DNA of 64,000 nucleotides from contig CAIUWA010000052.1 of assembly GCA_903902745.1 (NCBI GenBank), positions 26,454-90,453 of the forward strand, written 5' to 3'. A program made the position numbers and the translations under genes. Of this stretch, positions 17,089 to 25,274 are shown piece by piece. Origin of the DNA: an uncultured Opitutia bacterium. Lineage in GTDB: Bacteria; Verrucomicrobiota; Verrucomicrobiia; Opitutales; Opitutaceae. The notes under the pieces were generated by a model. The model was given only the letters and a program-made list of their open reading frames with translations. It was not told the DNA's origin and ran no database searches. Position 1 is the stretch's first letter. Each line of letters opens with the position of its first letter.

Positions 17089-17889
17089 ATGAGTGCCGAA
17101 CAGCAACAGGATTTGTTTTCCCTCTTTTCGCCCGCTTCCGGCGTGCACCCTTCGACGGGCTCAGGGCAGGCAAGGCTGGTTGATGTCAGATCCGGTGGCA
17201 TCGTGTTCGAGCGCAGCCGGCGCGCGCGCAACTATCGGCTGACCCTGCGCCGGGATGGGACGGCGGTCGCCACCATCCCCGTGCGCGGATCGGTGCGCGA
17301 GGCCGAGCGCTTTGTCGCGCAGCATGAGGAATGGCTGGAACGCGCCCGCGCGCGGGCACGGGGGAAGCCCCGTGTCGCTGAAGTGTGGACGCCCGGCACG
17401 AACTTGCTCTGGCGCGGAGAAATGACGGAAATCCGCGTGGCAACTCCCCCCGTGGACGCGACGGGTGCGCCGCCGGCCGCGCCGGCGAGGCCGGCGGTCT
17501 GCCTCGGGGCCGATGTGTTCCGGGTGCCGGCGTTCGAAAAGGACCTGCGGCCCGCCCTGGAGGCGCATTTCGCGCGGCGCGCGAGGATCGAGTTGCCCGC
17601 CCGAACGTGGGAACTGGCCGCGGTGTCAGGCGTGGAGGTGAAGCACGTGACGGTGCGCAACCAGCGCTCACGCTGGGGTTCGTGCTCGGCGACCGGCACG
17701 GTCTCGCTCAACTGGCGGCTGGTGCAGACGCCCGATTTTGTGCGCGACTACATCATTCACCACGAGCTGATGCATCTCCGCGAAATGAACCACTCGGCGC
17801 GCTTCTGGGCACGCGTGGAGGAAGTCTGCCCCGGCTGGCGCGACGCCGAACACTGGCTCAAGCGCAACGGCAGCCTGCTGGGACTGTGA
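17089..17889 (+). CDS. YgjP/SprT-like M48-type metallopeptidase family protein
   Basis: This 266-residue protein has the zinc motif HELMH (His225, Glu226, His229) within YIIHHELMHLREMNHSARFW. The preceding motif VRNQRSRWGSCSATGTVSLNWRL is typical of the YgjP (DUF45) family. Near the N-terminus the peptide VHPSTGSGQARLV is encoded by a repeat (17146-17177) and is unlikely to belong to the ancestral fold. It is probably cotranscribed with the phosphoesterase. The substrate is unknown. Confidence 0.88.
   Translation: MSAEQQQDLFSLFSPASGVHPSTGSGQARLVDVRSGGIVFERSRRARNYRLTLRRDGTAVATIPVRGSVREAERFVAQHEEWLERARARARGKPRVAEVWTPGTNLLWRGEMTEIRVATPPVDATGAPPAAPARPAVCLGADVFRVPAFEKDLRPALEAHFARRARIELPARTWELAAVSGVEVKHVTVRNQRSRWGSCSATGTVSLNWRLVQTPDFVRDYIIHHELMHLREMNHSARFWARVEEVCPGWRDAEHWLKRNGSLLGL
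17146..17177. repeat. CCTTCGACGGGCTCAGG-type repeat inside a CDS
   Basis: The core CCCTTCGACGGGCTCAGGGC matches a dispersed repeat I know from many environmental genomes. On the plus strand it is translated PSTGSGQA; read the other way it would give PEPVEG. Here it forms an in-frame insertion in the YgjP-like gene. Confidence 0.75.
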
Positions 17890-17914
17890 CTTGATTTGTT
17901 TTCACAGGAGGAAA

Positions 17915-17962
17915 CGGAGTGGAGCCCAAACTTTCCCTTCCGTTCTCCGTTCCCTCTTTTGC
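17915..17962. terminator. possible bidirectional terminator between convergent genes
   Basis: GGAAACGGAG and CTCCGTTCC can pair with one bulged A, followed by CTCTTTTG. It lies between the convergent YgjP-like and FKBP genes. The loop is large, so the call is tentative. Confidence 0.4.
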
Positions 17963-17977
17963 CTCCGGTAAAATATT

Positions 17978-18529
17978 TCAGCGGAAATCGATCAGCTCGA
18001 CCTCGAAGACCAGCGTGGCGCGGGGCGGGATGCCGGGCGGTCGGCCGCTCACGCCGTAGGCCAGCCAGTAGGGAATGATGAGCGTCCGCTTCTCACCTTT
18101 TTTCATGGAAAGAAAGGCCTCGTCCCAACCCTTGATGACGTTGCCGATGCCAACGCGGAATTTCAGGGGCTGGCCGCGCGTATAGGAGCTGTCGAACGGG
18201 GTGCCATCGAGCAGCCGGCCGTCATAGTTGGCGATCACCTCCTCGCCCACCGTCGGCGTGGCGGTGCCGGTGCCGGGGGCGCGTTCGACGTAGCGGAGGC
18301 CGGAGACCAGCTTGTGCGCTGTGCCGTATTTTTGGCCGATGATTTCCGCATCCGCCGTGCTGAGCTGCGGCAGGCCCTGGTCTTCCAACGCCTCGCGCAT
18401 GGCGCTGTTGATCGGCCGGCCGGGATTTTTACGCGCGAGCCAGCCCGAGCGCACGACCAGGGCGATCGTCAGCAGCATGGTGCCGAGGAGGAGGAGATAA
18501 AAAAAACTGCGCAACTGGGCTTTGGCCAT
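17978..18529 (-). CDS. membrane-anchored FKBP-type peptidyl-prolyl isomerase
   Basis: This 183-residue protein has one N-terminal transmembrane helix (FFYLLLLGTMLLTIALVV). The FKBP domain covers about residues 78-183: VIANYDGRLLDGTPFDSSY, VIKGWDEAFLSMKKGEKRTL, IPYWLAYG and IPPRATLVFEVELIDF. It would catalyse proline isomerisation in the periplasm. A second, cyclophilin-type isomerase is encoded just upstream on the same strand, separated by a REP-like repeat. Confidence 0.92.
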   Translation of the reverse strand: MAKAQLRSFFYLLLLGTMLLTIALVVRSGWLARKNPGRPINSAMREALEDQGLPQLSTADAEIIGQKYGTAHKLVSGLRYVERAPGTGTATPTVGEEVIANYDGRLLDGTPFDSSYTRGQPLKFRVGIGNVIKGWDEAFLSMKKGEKRTLIIPYWLAYGVSGRPPGIPPRATLVFEVELIDFR

Positions 18530-18591
18530 GGTGACGACGAAGTGATGGCAAAGGTGGGGAAAGGCAATCCTCCGGCTGGTCTCTGAATGGA

Positions 18592-18668
18592 GGTGGGGCG
18601 AACCGTCCCGGTGAGCCGTTCAACTCATGGTCCATCGTCACGGCTCGGCGGGGACGCCTCGCCCTACC
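18592..18668. repeat. REP-like inverted repeat between the two PPIase genes
   Basis: The left arm is 18592-18619 (GGTGGGGCGAACCGTCCC...). The right arm is 18640-18668 and, as reverse complement, starts GGTAGGGCGAGGCGTCCCC. The arms are imperfect with a 20-bp loop. It belongs to the same GGTRGGG...CCCTACC group as 36613-36697. Confidence 0.7.
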
Positions 18669-18684
18669 ACAACAAGCGGCACTC

Positions 18685-19854
18685 CTACTTCGGCTCCAGC
18701 TTGAGGATCAATCCGTCGAGCACGGCGTCGATTCGGTATTTGATCTTCAGGCCGCGGGAGAGGGTTTGGCGGGGCGGAAGTGATTCCGCCATTTTGGCCG
18801 TGTAGGCGTCGGCCTTGGTTTTCAGCGCGGTGAGAAAGGCCTGCTCCGCCGCGTCCAGGTCGCCGCCGGCGGGATTGAATGCGGGCCGCAGCGGCTCCGC
18901 GATCCACAGCACCCATTTGTCGAGGTCGGCAAAGTAGAGTGCCACGGCCCCATCGTCGACGATGCCGAGCTTCTGGGCATAACGCTGCGCCACCATGGTC
19001 GGCGTGGAGATGGCGTCGCCCGGCCCCAGCTTGGTGAGCACACGAGCATAGATTTTGAGCCCGGTGGCGCGCTCGAAATTGGCCAGCTTGTAATTGAAGG
19101 CGTTTGCGCGCGCCGAGTCGTCCGGCAGGAGCTTGTCCGGATCATCGAAGGGCGCGGTGGGACCAGGCAGGGCCGGCCCGGAATAAGCGGGTGTCTTGGC
19201 CAGGAGCGCCGCGAAGGCGGTCTCATCGGCGCGGAACGCCTGCGCCTCGGTGCCGAGGCGCAGGATTTTCACGCTCATTTTGTCGTCCTCCCTGATGCGC
19301 GGCAGCACCTCGAGTCCGCGCACGACGCGGCCGAAGACACTGTGGAGGTAGTTGAGCCGGTTGACTTCGCTCAGGGTGAAAAAAAACTGCGATCCATTGG
19401 TGTCGGGGCCGGCGTTGGCCATGGCGAGGACACCCGGGGCATCAAGGTGCAGGCCGCGCCCGAACTCGTCGGGAAATCGGTAGCCGGGCCCGCCGTCGCC
19501 GGTGCCGAGCGGATCGCCGCCCTGCACCACGAAGCCGGGTGCGACGCGGTGGAAGGTCAGACCGTCATAGAACGGCTTGCGCGGCGCAGGTCCGAGCGTG
19601 CCCTCGGCGAGGCCGGTGAAATTCGCGACCGTGAGCGGCGCCTGCCGGAAATACAATTCGCAGGTGACGGTCCCGCGCGGCGTGGTGATCTCCGCGTATA
19701 GCCCGTCCGGCAGCGCGGGCTCGGCGGCGCTGGCTGCCGCTGCACTGAGGACGGTGGAGAAGGGGAGCCAGAGGACGGACGCCAGCAGCCAGAGGACGGA
19801 GGACGGAAGGCGGCCGGAAGACGGAAAAGGGAGGGGCGAAGGGGAAGAACTCAT
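18685..19854 (-). CDS. secreted cyclophilin-type PPIase with C-terminal TPM-like domain
   Basis: The start is ATG 19854. A hydrophobic signal segment is followed by a cyclophilin domain (about residues 45-190) with FYDGLTFHRVAPGFVVQGGDP, GPGYRFPDEF and NGSQFFFTL. After a linker comes a second domain (LPDDSARANAFNYKLANFE through YAQKLGIVDDGAVALYFAD) that resembles TPM domains (Psb32/YgcG/MOLO-1 type). This fusion is unusual; the TPM assignment is by pattern only. The signal region (PSSVLWLLASVLWLPFST) is built from a repeated CCGTCCTCTGGCT unit shared with intergenic repeats. Confidence 0.85.
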   Translation of the reverse strand: MSSSPSPLPFPSSGRLPSSVLWLLASVLWLPFSTVLSAAAASAAEPALPDGLYAEITTPRGTVTCELYFRQAPLTVANFTGLAEGTLGPAPRKPFYDGLTFHRVAPGFVVQGGDPLGTGDGGPGYRFPDEFGRGLHLDAPGVLAMANAGPDTNGSQFFFTLSEVNRLNYLHSVFGRVVRGLEVLPRIREDDKMSVKILRLGTEAQAFRADETAFAALLAKTPAYSGPALPGPTAPFDDPDKLLPDDSARANAFNYKLANFERATGLKIYARVLTKLGPGDAISTPTMVAQRYAQKLGIVDDGAVALYFADLDKWVLWIAEPLRPAFNPAGGDLDAAEQAFLTALKTKADAYTAKMAESLPPRQTLSRGLKIKYRIDAVLDGLILKLEPK

Positions 19855-19944
19855 GGCTTTGATGCGATACTCATGAATCACAGGAGGATCGCCCGGCGTC
19901 CGCTGCGAACTCGGGGTTGGAAATCCGGCCGGCCGCGCCAGGGC

Positions 19945-20274
19945 TTACTTCAGGAAGGAGCAGATGTATTCGCACAGGCCGGTCTTCACCTCGATGGTGA
20001 AGCCGTTTTTGCCGGGCACGTCGAAGGAGGTGCCCGCGGCGTAATCCTTGGCCGCCGTGCTGCCGTCGAGCGTCACCCGGCAGGCGCCGGCGACGATCTC
20101 CATGCGCTCGGGCGCATCGGTGCCGAAATGGTACGAGCCGGGATAGATGAGTCCGAGCGTCTTTTTGACCTCGCCGGGCAGGAGCACCGTGTGACTGACG
20201 ACCTTGCCGTCGAAATAGACATTGGCCTTGGTGAGCACGGTGACGCCGGCGAACTGGGAGGGAAGGGTGGGCAT
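19945..20274 (-). CDS. ppnP: pyrimidine/purine nucleoside phosphorylase PpnP
   Basis: This is a 109-residue cupin-fold protein from ATG 20274 (MPTLPSQFAGVTVLTKANVYF). Family pattern segments are GKVVSHTVL, GSYHFGTDAPERMEIV and GTSFDVPGKNGFTIEV. It is full length for the YaiE/PpnP family, whose E. coli member phosphorolyses diverse nucleosides. It stands alone, with an inverted repeat upstream. Confidence 0.92.
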   Translation of the reverse strand: MPTLPSQFAGVTVLTKANVYFDGKVVSHTVLLPGEVKKTLGLIYPGSYHFGTDAPERMEIVAGACRVTLDGSTAAKDYAAGTSFDVPGKNGFTIEVKTGLCEYICSFLK

Positions 20275-20354
20275 GGGAAAATTGATGAGGAGTGGCCGTG
20301 ATCGAGGCAAGTGCGGGTGCAGTCACATTCGATTTCGTGGATGGGTAGGGAAAA

Positions 20355-20475
20355 CAAATTTCGCGCAGAGGCGCAAAGCGGGAACAGGAAAGGGTGGAAA
20401 AAATTTGGCGGCGGTAGCCGTGACTCCTATTTCCATGAACTTCCTCTGCGACCCGGCGCCTCTGCGTGAAATCCT
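20355..20475. repeat. long inverted repeat, GCGCAGAGGCGCAAAG type
   Basis: The left arm is about 20358-20392 (TTTCGCGCAGAGGCGCAAAG). The right arm is about 20440-20473 (CTCTGCGACCCGGCGCCTC then TGCGTGAAAT). It fills the gap between ppnP and the aldolase gene and overlaps neither coding core. Confidence 0.75.
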
Positions 20476-20480
20476 TCCGG

Positions 20481-21254
20481 TTATTTCTTCGCCGCTTTGA
20501 CCGCCGCAGCAGTGGCGCGGAGGGCGGCGTTCACCGAGCCGCCGTCGGAGCCGAGGGCGACAAAGGTATAGCCGAGCTCTCGCGCCATCGTGAGCTGCGC
20601 GGGGTCGAGCAGCAGGATGCCGGCGGCCTTGCCCGCGCGCTTGGCGGCGGCGGCGATGCGCTTGATCGCGTCGAGATACATCGGGTGATTATACTGGCCG
20701 GTGATGCCGAGGTTGGCGGTGAGGTCGAGGGGGCCGGCGAAGATCACGTCGGCGCCGTCGACGGCGGCAATCGCGTCGGCCTGGTCCAGGCCTTGGGCGG
20801 TTTCAATCTGCACGGCGTGGACGAGCCATTCGTGGGCGTGGGCGAAATAGTTTTCGAAGTCGGCGCCGAAGGCGGCGGCGCGGTTGAGCTTGGCAACGCC
20901 GCGCATGCCGCGCGGCGGATAGCGCAGGGAGGCGACGGCGGCCTGGGCCTCGGCGGCGGTGCTGATGTAGGGGACCATCACGCCGTGGGCGCCGGCGTCG
21001 AGCACGCGCTTGTAGCGCGCCGGCTCGTTGGCGGCGATGCGCACGAGGCCGGCGGCCGGGGTGGCGGCGATGGCTTGGAGTTGATGGAGGACGGTGGTGT
21101 CGCTGCCGGGGCCGTGCTCGTGGTCGAGCAGCACCCAGTCGAAGCCGGCGAGCCCGGCCATCTCGGCGGTAAGGGACGAGCCGAGGTTGAGCCACGTGCC
21201 GGCGAGCCATTCGCCGGCGAGCACGCGGTTCCGGAAGTCAGCGGACATTTTCAT
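20481..21254 (-). CDS. HpcH/HpaI-family class II aldolase
   Basis: This 257-residue TIM-barrel aldolase has the family motifs WVLLDHEHGP (substrate and metal region), VRIAANEPARYKRVLDAGAHGVMVPYI, YPPRGMRGV, VQIETAQGLDQADAIAAVDG and IFAGPLDLTANLG. Members include 2-dehydro-3-deoxyglucarate aldolase (GarL) and HpaI, both of which release pyruvate from 2-keto sugar acids. The next gene downstream of the intervening repeat, a tartronate-semialdehyde-reductase-like dehydrogenase, supports a GarL-type role by inference. Confidence 0.9.
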   Translation of the reverse strand: MKMSADFRNRVLAGEWLAGTWLNLGSSLTAEMAGLAGFDWVLLDHEHGPGSDTTVLHQLQAIAATPAAGLVRIAANEPARYKRVLDAGAHGVMVPYISTAAEAQAAVASLRYPPRGMRGVAKLNRAAAFGADFENYFAHAHEWLVHAVQIETAQGLDQADAIAAVDGADVIFAGPLDLTANLGITGQYNHPMYLDAIKRIAAAAKRAGKAAGILLLDPAQLTMARELGYTFVALGSDGGSVNAALRATAAAVKAAKK

Positions 21255-21270
21255 AGGGAAATCGGCAGAC

Positions 21271-21398
21271 GGATTTTTTTGGCCGCAAAAAAGCGCAAAG
21301 GGATTCGGGCTGAGGCGGGAGTCTCCATTGCGCCTATGGGCGCGCGGGAACGGGGAGTCGAAGCCTTGGAATTTCTGTGACTTTTTGCGGCTAATAAG
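21271..21398. repeat. long inverted repeat, GGCCGCAAAAAAGCGCAAA type
   Basis: The left arm is about 21271-21305 and the right arm about 21366-21398 (GACTTTTTGCGGC). The loop carries GCGCCTATGGGCGCGCGGGA and GAAGCCTTGGAATTT, which recur almost unchanged in the loop of the repeat at 45424-45553. The two are therefore copies of one element. Confidence 0.8.
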
Positions 21399-21402
21399 AA
21401 AT

Positions 21403-22269
21403 TCAGAGTGAGATATAAAGCCGGTACAGGGCCTGGGTGCCGCAGTCTTCCCAGCCGCGGGCGGCGACGAGGTCGTACATTTTCTTGGCGCAGGCGAGGC
21501 CGGGGAGGTCGAGCTTGAGCTCGGCGGCGCACTCGAGGGCGAGGCGCAGGTCCTTGAGGATGTGCTTCACGTAGAAGCCGGGCGCGTAGTTGTCGGCGAG
21601 CGCGCGGGGCGCGAGGTTGGTCATGGCCCAGCCGCCGGCGGCGCCGCCACTGATGCTCGCGTGGACGGCAGTGGGATCGAGCCCGGCCTTCTTCGCGTAG
21701 GCGAGGGCCTCGCACCAGGCGAGCATGCCGACGGCGACGCCGATCTGGTTGGCGAGCTTGCAATGCTGGCCGGCGCCGGCCGCGCCGTGGCGGGCGATGT
21801 TCTTGCCCATCAGTTCAAAGAGCGGCTTGGCCTTGGCGAACGCGGCCTCGTCGCCGCCGACCATGATAACGAGCCGGGCTTCCTTCGCGCCGAGGTCGCC
21901 GCCGGAGACGGGGGCATCGAGTGAAGTCAGCCCGCGCTTGGCGGCGGCCTCGGCAATGCGCTGGGCGAGGAGCGGGCTCGACGTGGTCATGTCGATGAGC
22001 ACCGCGCCGGGCTTGGCCTTCGCGATCACGCCGCCGGGGGCGAGGTAGGTTTGTTCGACGTCGGCGGGGAAGCCGACGATCGTGATGACAAAGTCAGCCT
22101 CGGCGGCCGCGCTGCCGGCGGAGTCGTGCCAGCGGGCGCCAGCGTCGATGAGGGCCTGGGCCTTTTCCTTGGTGCGGTTGTAGACGTGCAGCGAGTGGCC
22201 GGCCTTCAGGAGGTGGCCGGCCATGCTGCGGCCCATGACGCCGGTGCCGATGAATGCGATGGAGGACAT
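21403..22269 (-). CDS. NAD(P)-dependent beta-hydroxyacid dehydrogenase (GarR/3-hydroxyisobutyrate dehydrogenase family)
   Basis: This is a 288-residue protein from ATG 22269 (MSSIAFIGTGVMG). The Rossmann motif GTGVMG is at residues 8-13, the substrate loop is LDAPVSGGDLGAKEARL, and the catalytic Lys is in GAGQHCKLANQ. Family members reduce tartronate semialdehyde or oxidise 3-hydroxyisobutyrate. The aldolase gene just upstream on the same strand suggests sugar-acid catabolism. It starts 3 bp before the stop of the kinase gene, which also runs on the minus strand. Confidence 0.9.
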   Translation of the reverse strand: MSSIAFIGTGVMGRSMAGHLLKAGHSLHVYNRTKEKAQALIDAGARWHDSAGSAAAEADFVITIVGFPADVEQTYLAPGGVIAKAKPGAVLIDMTTSSPLLAQRIAEAAAKRGLTSLDAPVSGGDLGAKEARLVIMVGGDEAAFAKAKPLFELMGKNIARHGAAGAGQHCKLANQIGVAVGMLAWCEALAYAKKAGLDPTAVHASISGGAAGGWAMTNLAPRALADNYAPGFYVKHILKDLRLALECAAELKLDLPGLACAKKMYDLVAARGWEDCGTQALYRLYISL

Positions 22270-22271
22270 GA

Positions 22272-22940
22272 TTAGGAAGAGGGGGACGTTGACGGGAGAC
22301 GGGAGACGGAGCCAAAACGGCTGCGAGGGGCGGGGCGAATCAAATTTCTGGCGAGAGTTGCTGCGGATAGGCGGCAACAAAATTTTTTCATTTGGGATGA
22401 TGGGGAGACCGTTCCGGATAAAATCAGGTCAGCCTCTTCTGCATATGCCTCGATGGTTCGCCAATTTTTAGAAAGATTTTGGTCGAGGATATCAGGGGCT
22501 TCCGATTCCGAAACGGATCTTCGGGAAATTCGTTCAGCAATTACGCCATGCGGAGTCTGCATGAAAATTTTATACACGTGTGCGCCGGGCTCTGGGATTC
22601 GGTAAGCGTGGCAACCTGGGATTACATAGCCATAGGTAGATGGACTCATTCGTCTTCCCCCGCATTCAAGGCCGCCTTGGCTCACGCGCTTTCCTCCCTT
22701 CTGCCAGTCGGGCTGTGGGGCAAAACAGGAACGTCCTTGGCGAAGATGATCGAGATGAAGGCCCAGCAAAGTCCAGTCGATGCACGCCGGAGTAGCCACC
22801 CAGTCCAGAAACGCCATGCCGGTGGAGACTTCCTTGATGTAGCGATCAAGCGGGACATGGGTGAATCCCTGCTCCCTCTCTAGTCTATCAGCGAAGGAGG
22901 ATTTTCCCGCTCTAGGTAAGCCTGAAATCAACACCAGCAT
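22272..22940 (-). CDS. small P-loop kinase/ATPase (uncharacterised)
   Basis: This is a 222-residue protein from ATG 22940 (MLVLISGLPRAGKSSFADRL). The Walker A motif GLPRAGKS is at residues 7-14. Later residues DRYIKEVSTG and AYAEEADLIL fit nucleotide or metabolite kinases, but no specific family was recognised. Codon use is visibly more AT-rich than in neighbours. The C-terminus (SRFGSVSRLPSTSPSS) runs into a GACGGGAGAC-type repeat, so the original end may have been earlier. It is probably horizontally acquired, together with the next gene. Confidence 0.75.
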   Translation of the reverse strand: MLVLISGLPRAGKSSFADRLEREQGFTHVPLDRYIKEVSTGMAFLDWVATPACIDWTLLGLHLDHLRQGRSCFAPQPDWQKGGKRVSQGGLECGGRRMSPSTYGYVIPGCHAYRIPEPGAHVYKIFMQTPHGVIAERISRRSVSESEAPDILDQNLSKNWRTIEAYAEEADLILSGTVSPSSQMKKFCCRLSAATLARNLIRPAPRSRFGSVSRLPSTSPSS

Positions 22941-22982
22941 GATAAGATTAACCTGACCCCTTAAGCCTCCCGGGCAAACCCA

Positions 22983-23047
22983 CGACCTCAGATCCTGACT
23001 CAAGGAGTCACGGTGCCCGGCGAGTCAACAGTTAAGGCCTGAGGTCG
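22983..23047. other. nested hairpins between two minus-strand genes
   Basis: The outer stem is CGACCTCAG (22983-22991) with CTGAGGTCG (23039-23047). Inside it is a perfect TGACTC-AAG-GAGTCA hairpin near 22996-23010. A TTAACCTGACCCC word lies next to it at about 22948-22960. It could be a leader structure for the kinase gene or a terminator for the lipoprotein gene's neighbour; no T-tract was seen. Confidence 0.5.
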
Positions 23048-23067
23048 TCGGCTTGGCTGCTGAACAT

Positions 23068-23586
23068 TTACAGATGACTCGCATCGCGCAGCGACGTCGG
23101 GTCTGGCGATTTGTTCGACGCTTCTGCCATGACGGCCTCAAACAGGGCGCCGAGCGTTGCGCACTCAGCCATGCCACCGTGAGCCTCTCGATAGACATGA
23201 TCCGTTTGCGCCTTCAAAATGAGCTCAACATCGTCTGGAAACATCGCTACGACTCCCTTTTCCAAAGGCGGAGGTTCGATAGCATTCCAATCGAACCCGC
23301 GAAAGAGTTTCCGAATGCGACCGGCTTCTTCTCCCTGTTTCTTCACCAGCGGTTTCTCTCCGTCAGGCGTGAAAGTGTGGATCTCGACAATCAGCCCATC
23401 GTTATGGTCTGCAAAATCAAAGCGACGGGCGATCGGTCTCCCAAATGCCTGCATGGCTTCGATCAGGTAGCTTTCCCGCACAAACTCAGGAATCGCAGTA
23501 TACGCGCTAGGCAACTGGCGGTAACCACCCTGTGAAGCGCATCCGTTAAGAAAAGCGAACGCCAAAACTATCAACGCGCTTTTCAT
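23068..23586 (-). CDS. hypothetical lipoprotein
   Basis: The start is taken at ATG 23586 (MKSALIVLAFAFLNGCASQGG), giving a lipobox LNGC at about residues 13-16. The mature protein has about 155 residues and is acidic and basic mixed, with no recognised domain. The tail NKSPDPTSLRDASHL resembles C-terminal tails I associate with short hypothetical proteins of Verrucomicrobiota. Composition is more AT-rich than the window average, like the kinase gene downstream. Confidence 0.7.
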   Translation of the reverse strand: MKSALIVLAFAFLNGCASQGGYRQLPSAYTAIPEFVRESYLIEAMQAFGRPIARRFDFADHNDGLIVEIHTFTPDGEKPLVKKQGEEAGRIRKLFRGFDWNAIEPPPLEKGVVAMFPDDVELILKAQTDHVYREAHGGMAECATLGALFEAVMAEASNKSPDPTSLRDASHL

Positions 23587-23665
23587 TTTTCCATCGAACA
23601 GTATTGATAAGCCGCACTTGGTTCGGAGCATTGCCAGTCGGAGAGCGGCGCAGCCGCCTGGGGAA

Positions 23666-25189
23666 TCACGGGATCCGGATGACGCGGCCGATGACCAGGC
23701 TCTTTTCGTCGCGGAGGATGTCGCGGTTGGCGGCGAGGATGTCGTTCCAGCGGTCGGGGGTGCCGTAGTATTGGCGGGAAATTTTCGCGAGGGTGTCGCC
23801 GGCGGCGATGGTGTGGGTCCGCGCCACGACCGGCGCGGGGGAATTGGGAGTTGGGAGTTGGGAATTGGTGCTGGCCGCAGGCGTGGTGGCGGGGGGCGAT
23901 GGGCGGGTAGGGGTAGGTTGCGCGACGGCGACGGGGCCGGTGAGGGATAGCTTGGTCTTGAGCTGGGAATTTTCCGAGGCTAGTGCGGCGGCTTGCGCCT
24001 GGGTCTGGCGGAGTTGTTCGCGGAGGGAATTGGCCTGGGCGGCGATCGGGACGGCGCCTTTGGTGGCGGCGAGCTGGGCCTCGATGGTGGCTTTTTCCGC
24101 GGCGGCTTTTTCGCTCTCGGCTTTCAGCTGGTCGTTTTCGGCCTGAACCACGGCGTAGCTGCGGAGGGCGGTGGCGAGGTTGGCCTCGGTGTCGGTGGGG
24201 GGAGCGCCATTGGCCGACGCCGGCGTGCCGCTCGTCGTGGCGGCGAGCAGGCGCTGGAGGCTGGCGCGTTCGCCCTCGAGGCTGGCGACCTTGGCGCGGA
24301 GCTGGCTCAGCTGGCTGACGAGATCGGAGGTGTCCGCCTCGGTGGCGGCGCGGGCGGCCCGGGCCCGGGCAGCGCTGGCCGCGCTGATTTCAAAGCGGGC
24401 GGCGGGTTCGGTCGCGCCGGTGTCGGCCGCGACAGCGAGGCCGGGGGAGATCGTCTGGGCGTTGCCGGCGGCCGAGGTGCGGGCGGCGGAGAGTGTCGCG
24501 ATGCGCTCGTTGGCGGTGCCGAGCTGGGCGCGGAGGCTCTCGGACTCCTGCTGGGTGCGGGCGCGGGCCTCTTTTTGCGCGAGCAGCTCGGTGTTGAGCT
24601 GGGTGAGGGCGGCTTGGGCGGCCTTGTTCTGCGCGGTGACATCCTTCACCTGCGTGGCGAGGGTGGAGTTTTCATCACGCACCTTGTCGACCTCGGTGTG
24701 GAGCTGGGTGTTCTCCTGCTCTAGCTGCGTGTAGGTGCGGAGCGCAGCGGCGAGCTTGTTCTCGGTGTCGCTGAGCTGGGTTTTCAGGTCGGAGAGCTGG
24801 TCGGAGTTTTCAGGGGTCGGAGCGCCGGGTGTTGAAGCTGCGCGATTTGCCCCCGGAGCTGCGAGGCGCTCGCGCTCGGCCTGCAGGCGGGCATAATCGC
24901 CGCGGAGCGCGGCGAGCTGGCGGGTGGTCTCGTTGAGTTCGGCGACGAGCTGGCGGGAGGCGGCCGGGATTTCGGGGCTCGTCTCGAGCAGGGCGCGGAG
25001 GGTGGTGCCCTGTTTTTGCGCGAGGACGAGTTCCTGCTGGAGGTGGCTGTTCTCCGCCTGCAGCCGGGAGTTGTCCGACGCGAGTGCCTCGGGATTGTCC
25101 GGCATCCGGCCGAAATGCACGAGGCTGCAGCCGCTGAATGCGAGCAGGGACAGCAGGGCAAAGCCGGAGCGGAAATGCGGGAGAGGCAT
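23666..25189 (-). CDS. coiled-coil lipoprotein with C-terminal LysM domain
   Basis: This is a 507-residue protein from ATG 25189. A lipobox FSGC follows the hydrophobic N-terminus. A long Ala/Gln/Leu-rich coiled coil (to about residue 430) is followed by a Pro/Thr linker and a LysM domain (HTIAAGDTLAKISRQYYGTP to the end). LysM binds peptidoglycan, so the protein probably tethers the outer membrane to the wall. The linker contains TNSQLPTPNSPAP, encoded by a repeat at 23840-23868. It is a paralog of the 1516-residue gene upstream. Confidence 0.87.
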   Translation of the reverse strand: MPLPHFRSGFALLSLLAFSGCSLVHFGRMPDNPEALASDNSRLQAENSHLQQELVLAQKQGTTLRALLETSPEIPAASRQLVAELNETTRQLAALRGDYARLQAERERLAAPGANRAASTPGAPTPENSDQLSDLKTQLSDTENKLAAALRTYTQLEQENTQLHTEVDKVRDENSTLATQVKDVTAQNKAAQAALTQLNTELLAQKEARARTQQESESLRAQLGTANERIATLSAARTSAAGNAQTISPGLAVAADTGATEPAARFEISAASAARARAARAATEADTSDLVSQLSQLRAKVASLEGERASLQRLLAATTSGTPASANGAPPTDTEANLATALRSYAVVQAENDQLKAESEKAAAEKATIEAQLAATKGAVPIAAQANSLREQLRQTQAQAAALASENSQLKTKLSLTGPVAVAQPTPTRPSPPATTPAASTNSQLPTPNSPAPVVARTHTIAAGDTLAKISRQYYGTPDRWNDILAANRDILRDEKSLVIGRVIRIP

Positions 25190-25274
25190 GGCCGCCAAGG
25201 CAGAACCAAAACCAGCCGAGTGGCAATCCTTCTGGGAAGCAGGCAATACCGTTTACGACCAATCCTTCAAACCG

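Noticed and set aside
22380..23060. Plus-strand frame of 134 residues overlapping the kinase gene
   Set aside because: No start signal or similarity, and the minus-strand P-loop motif is clear.
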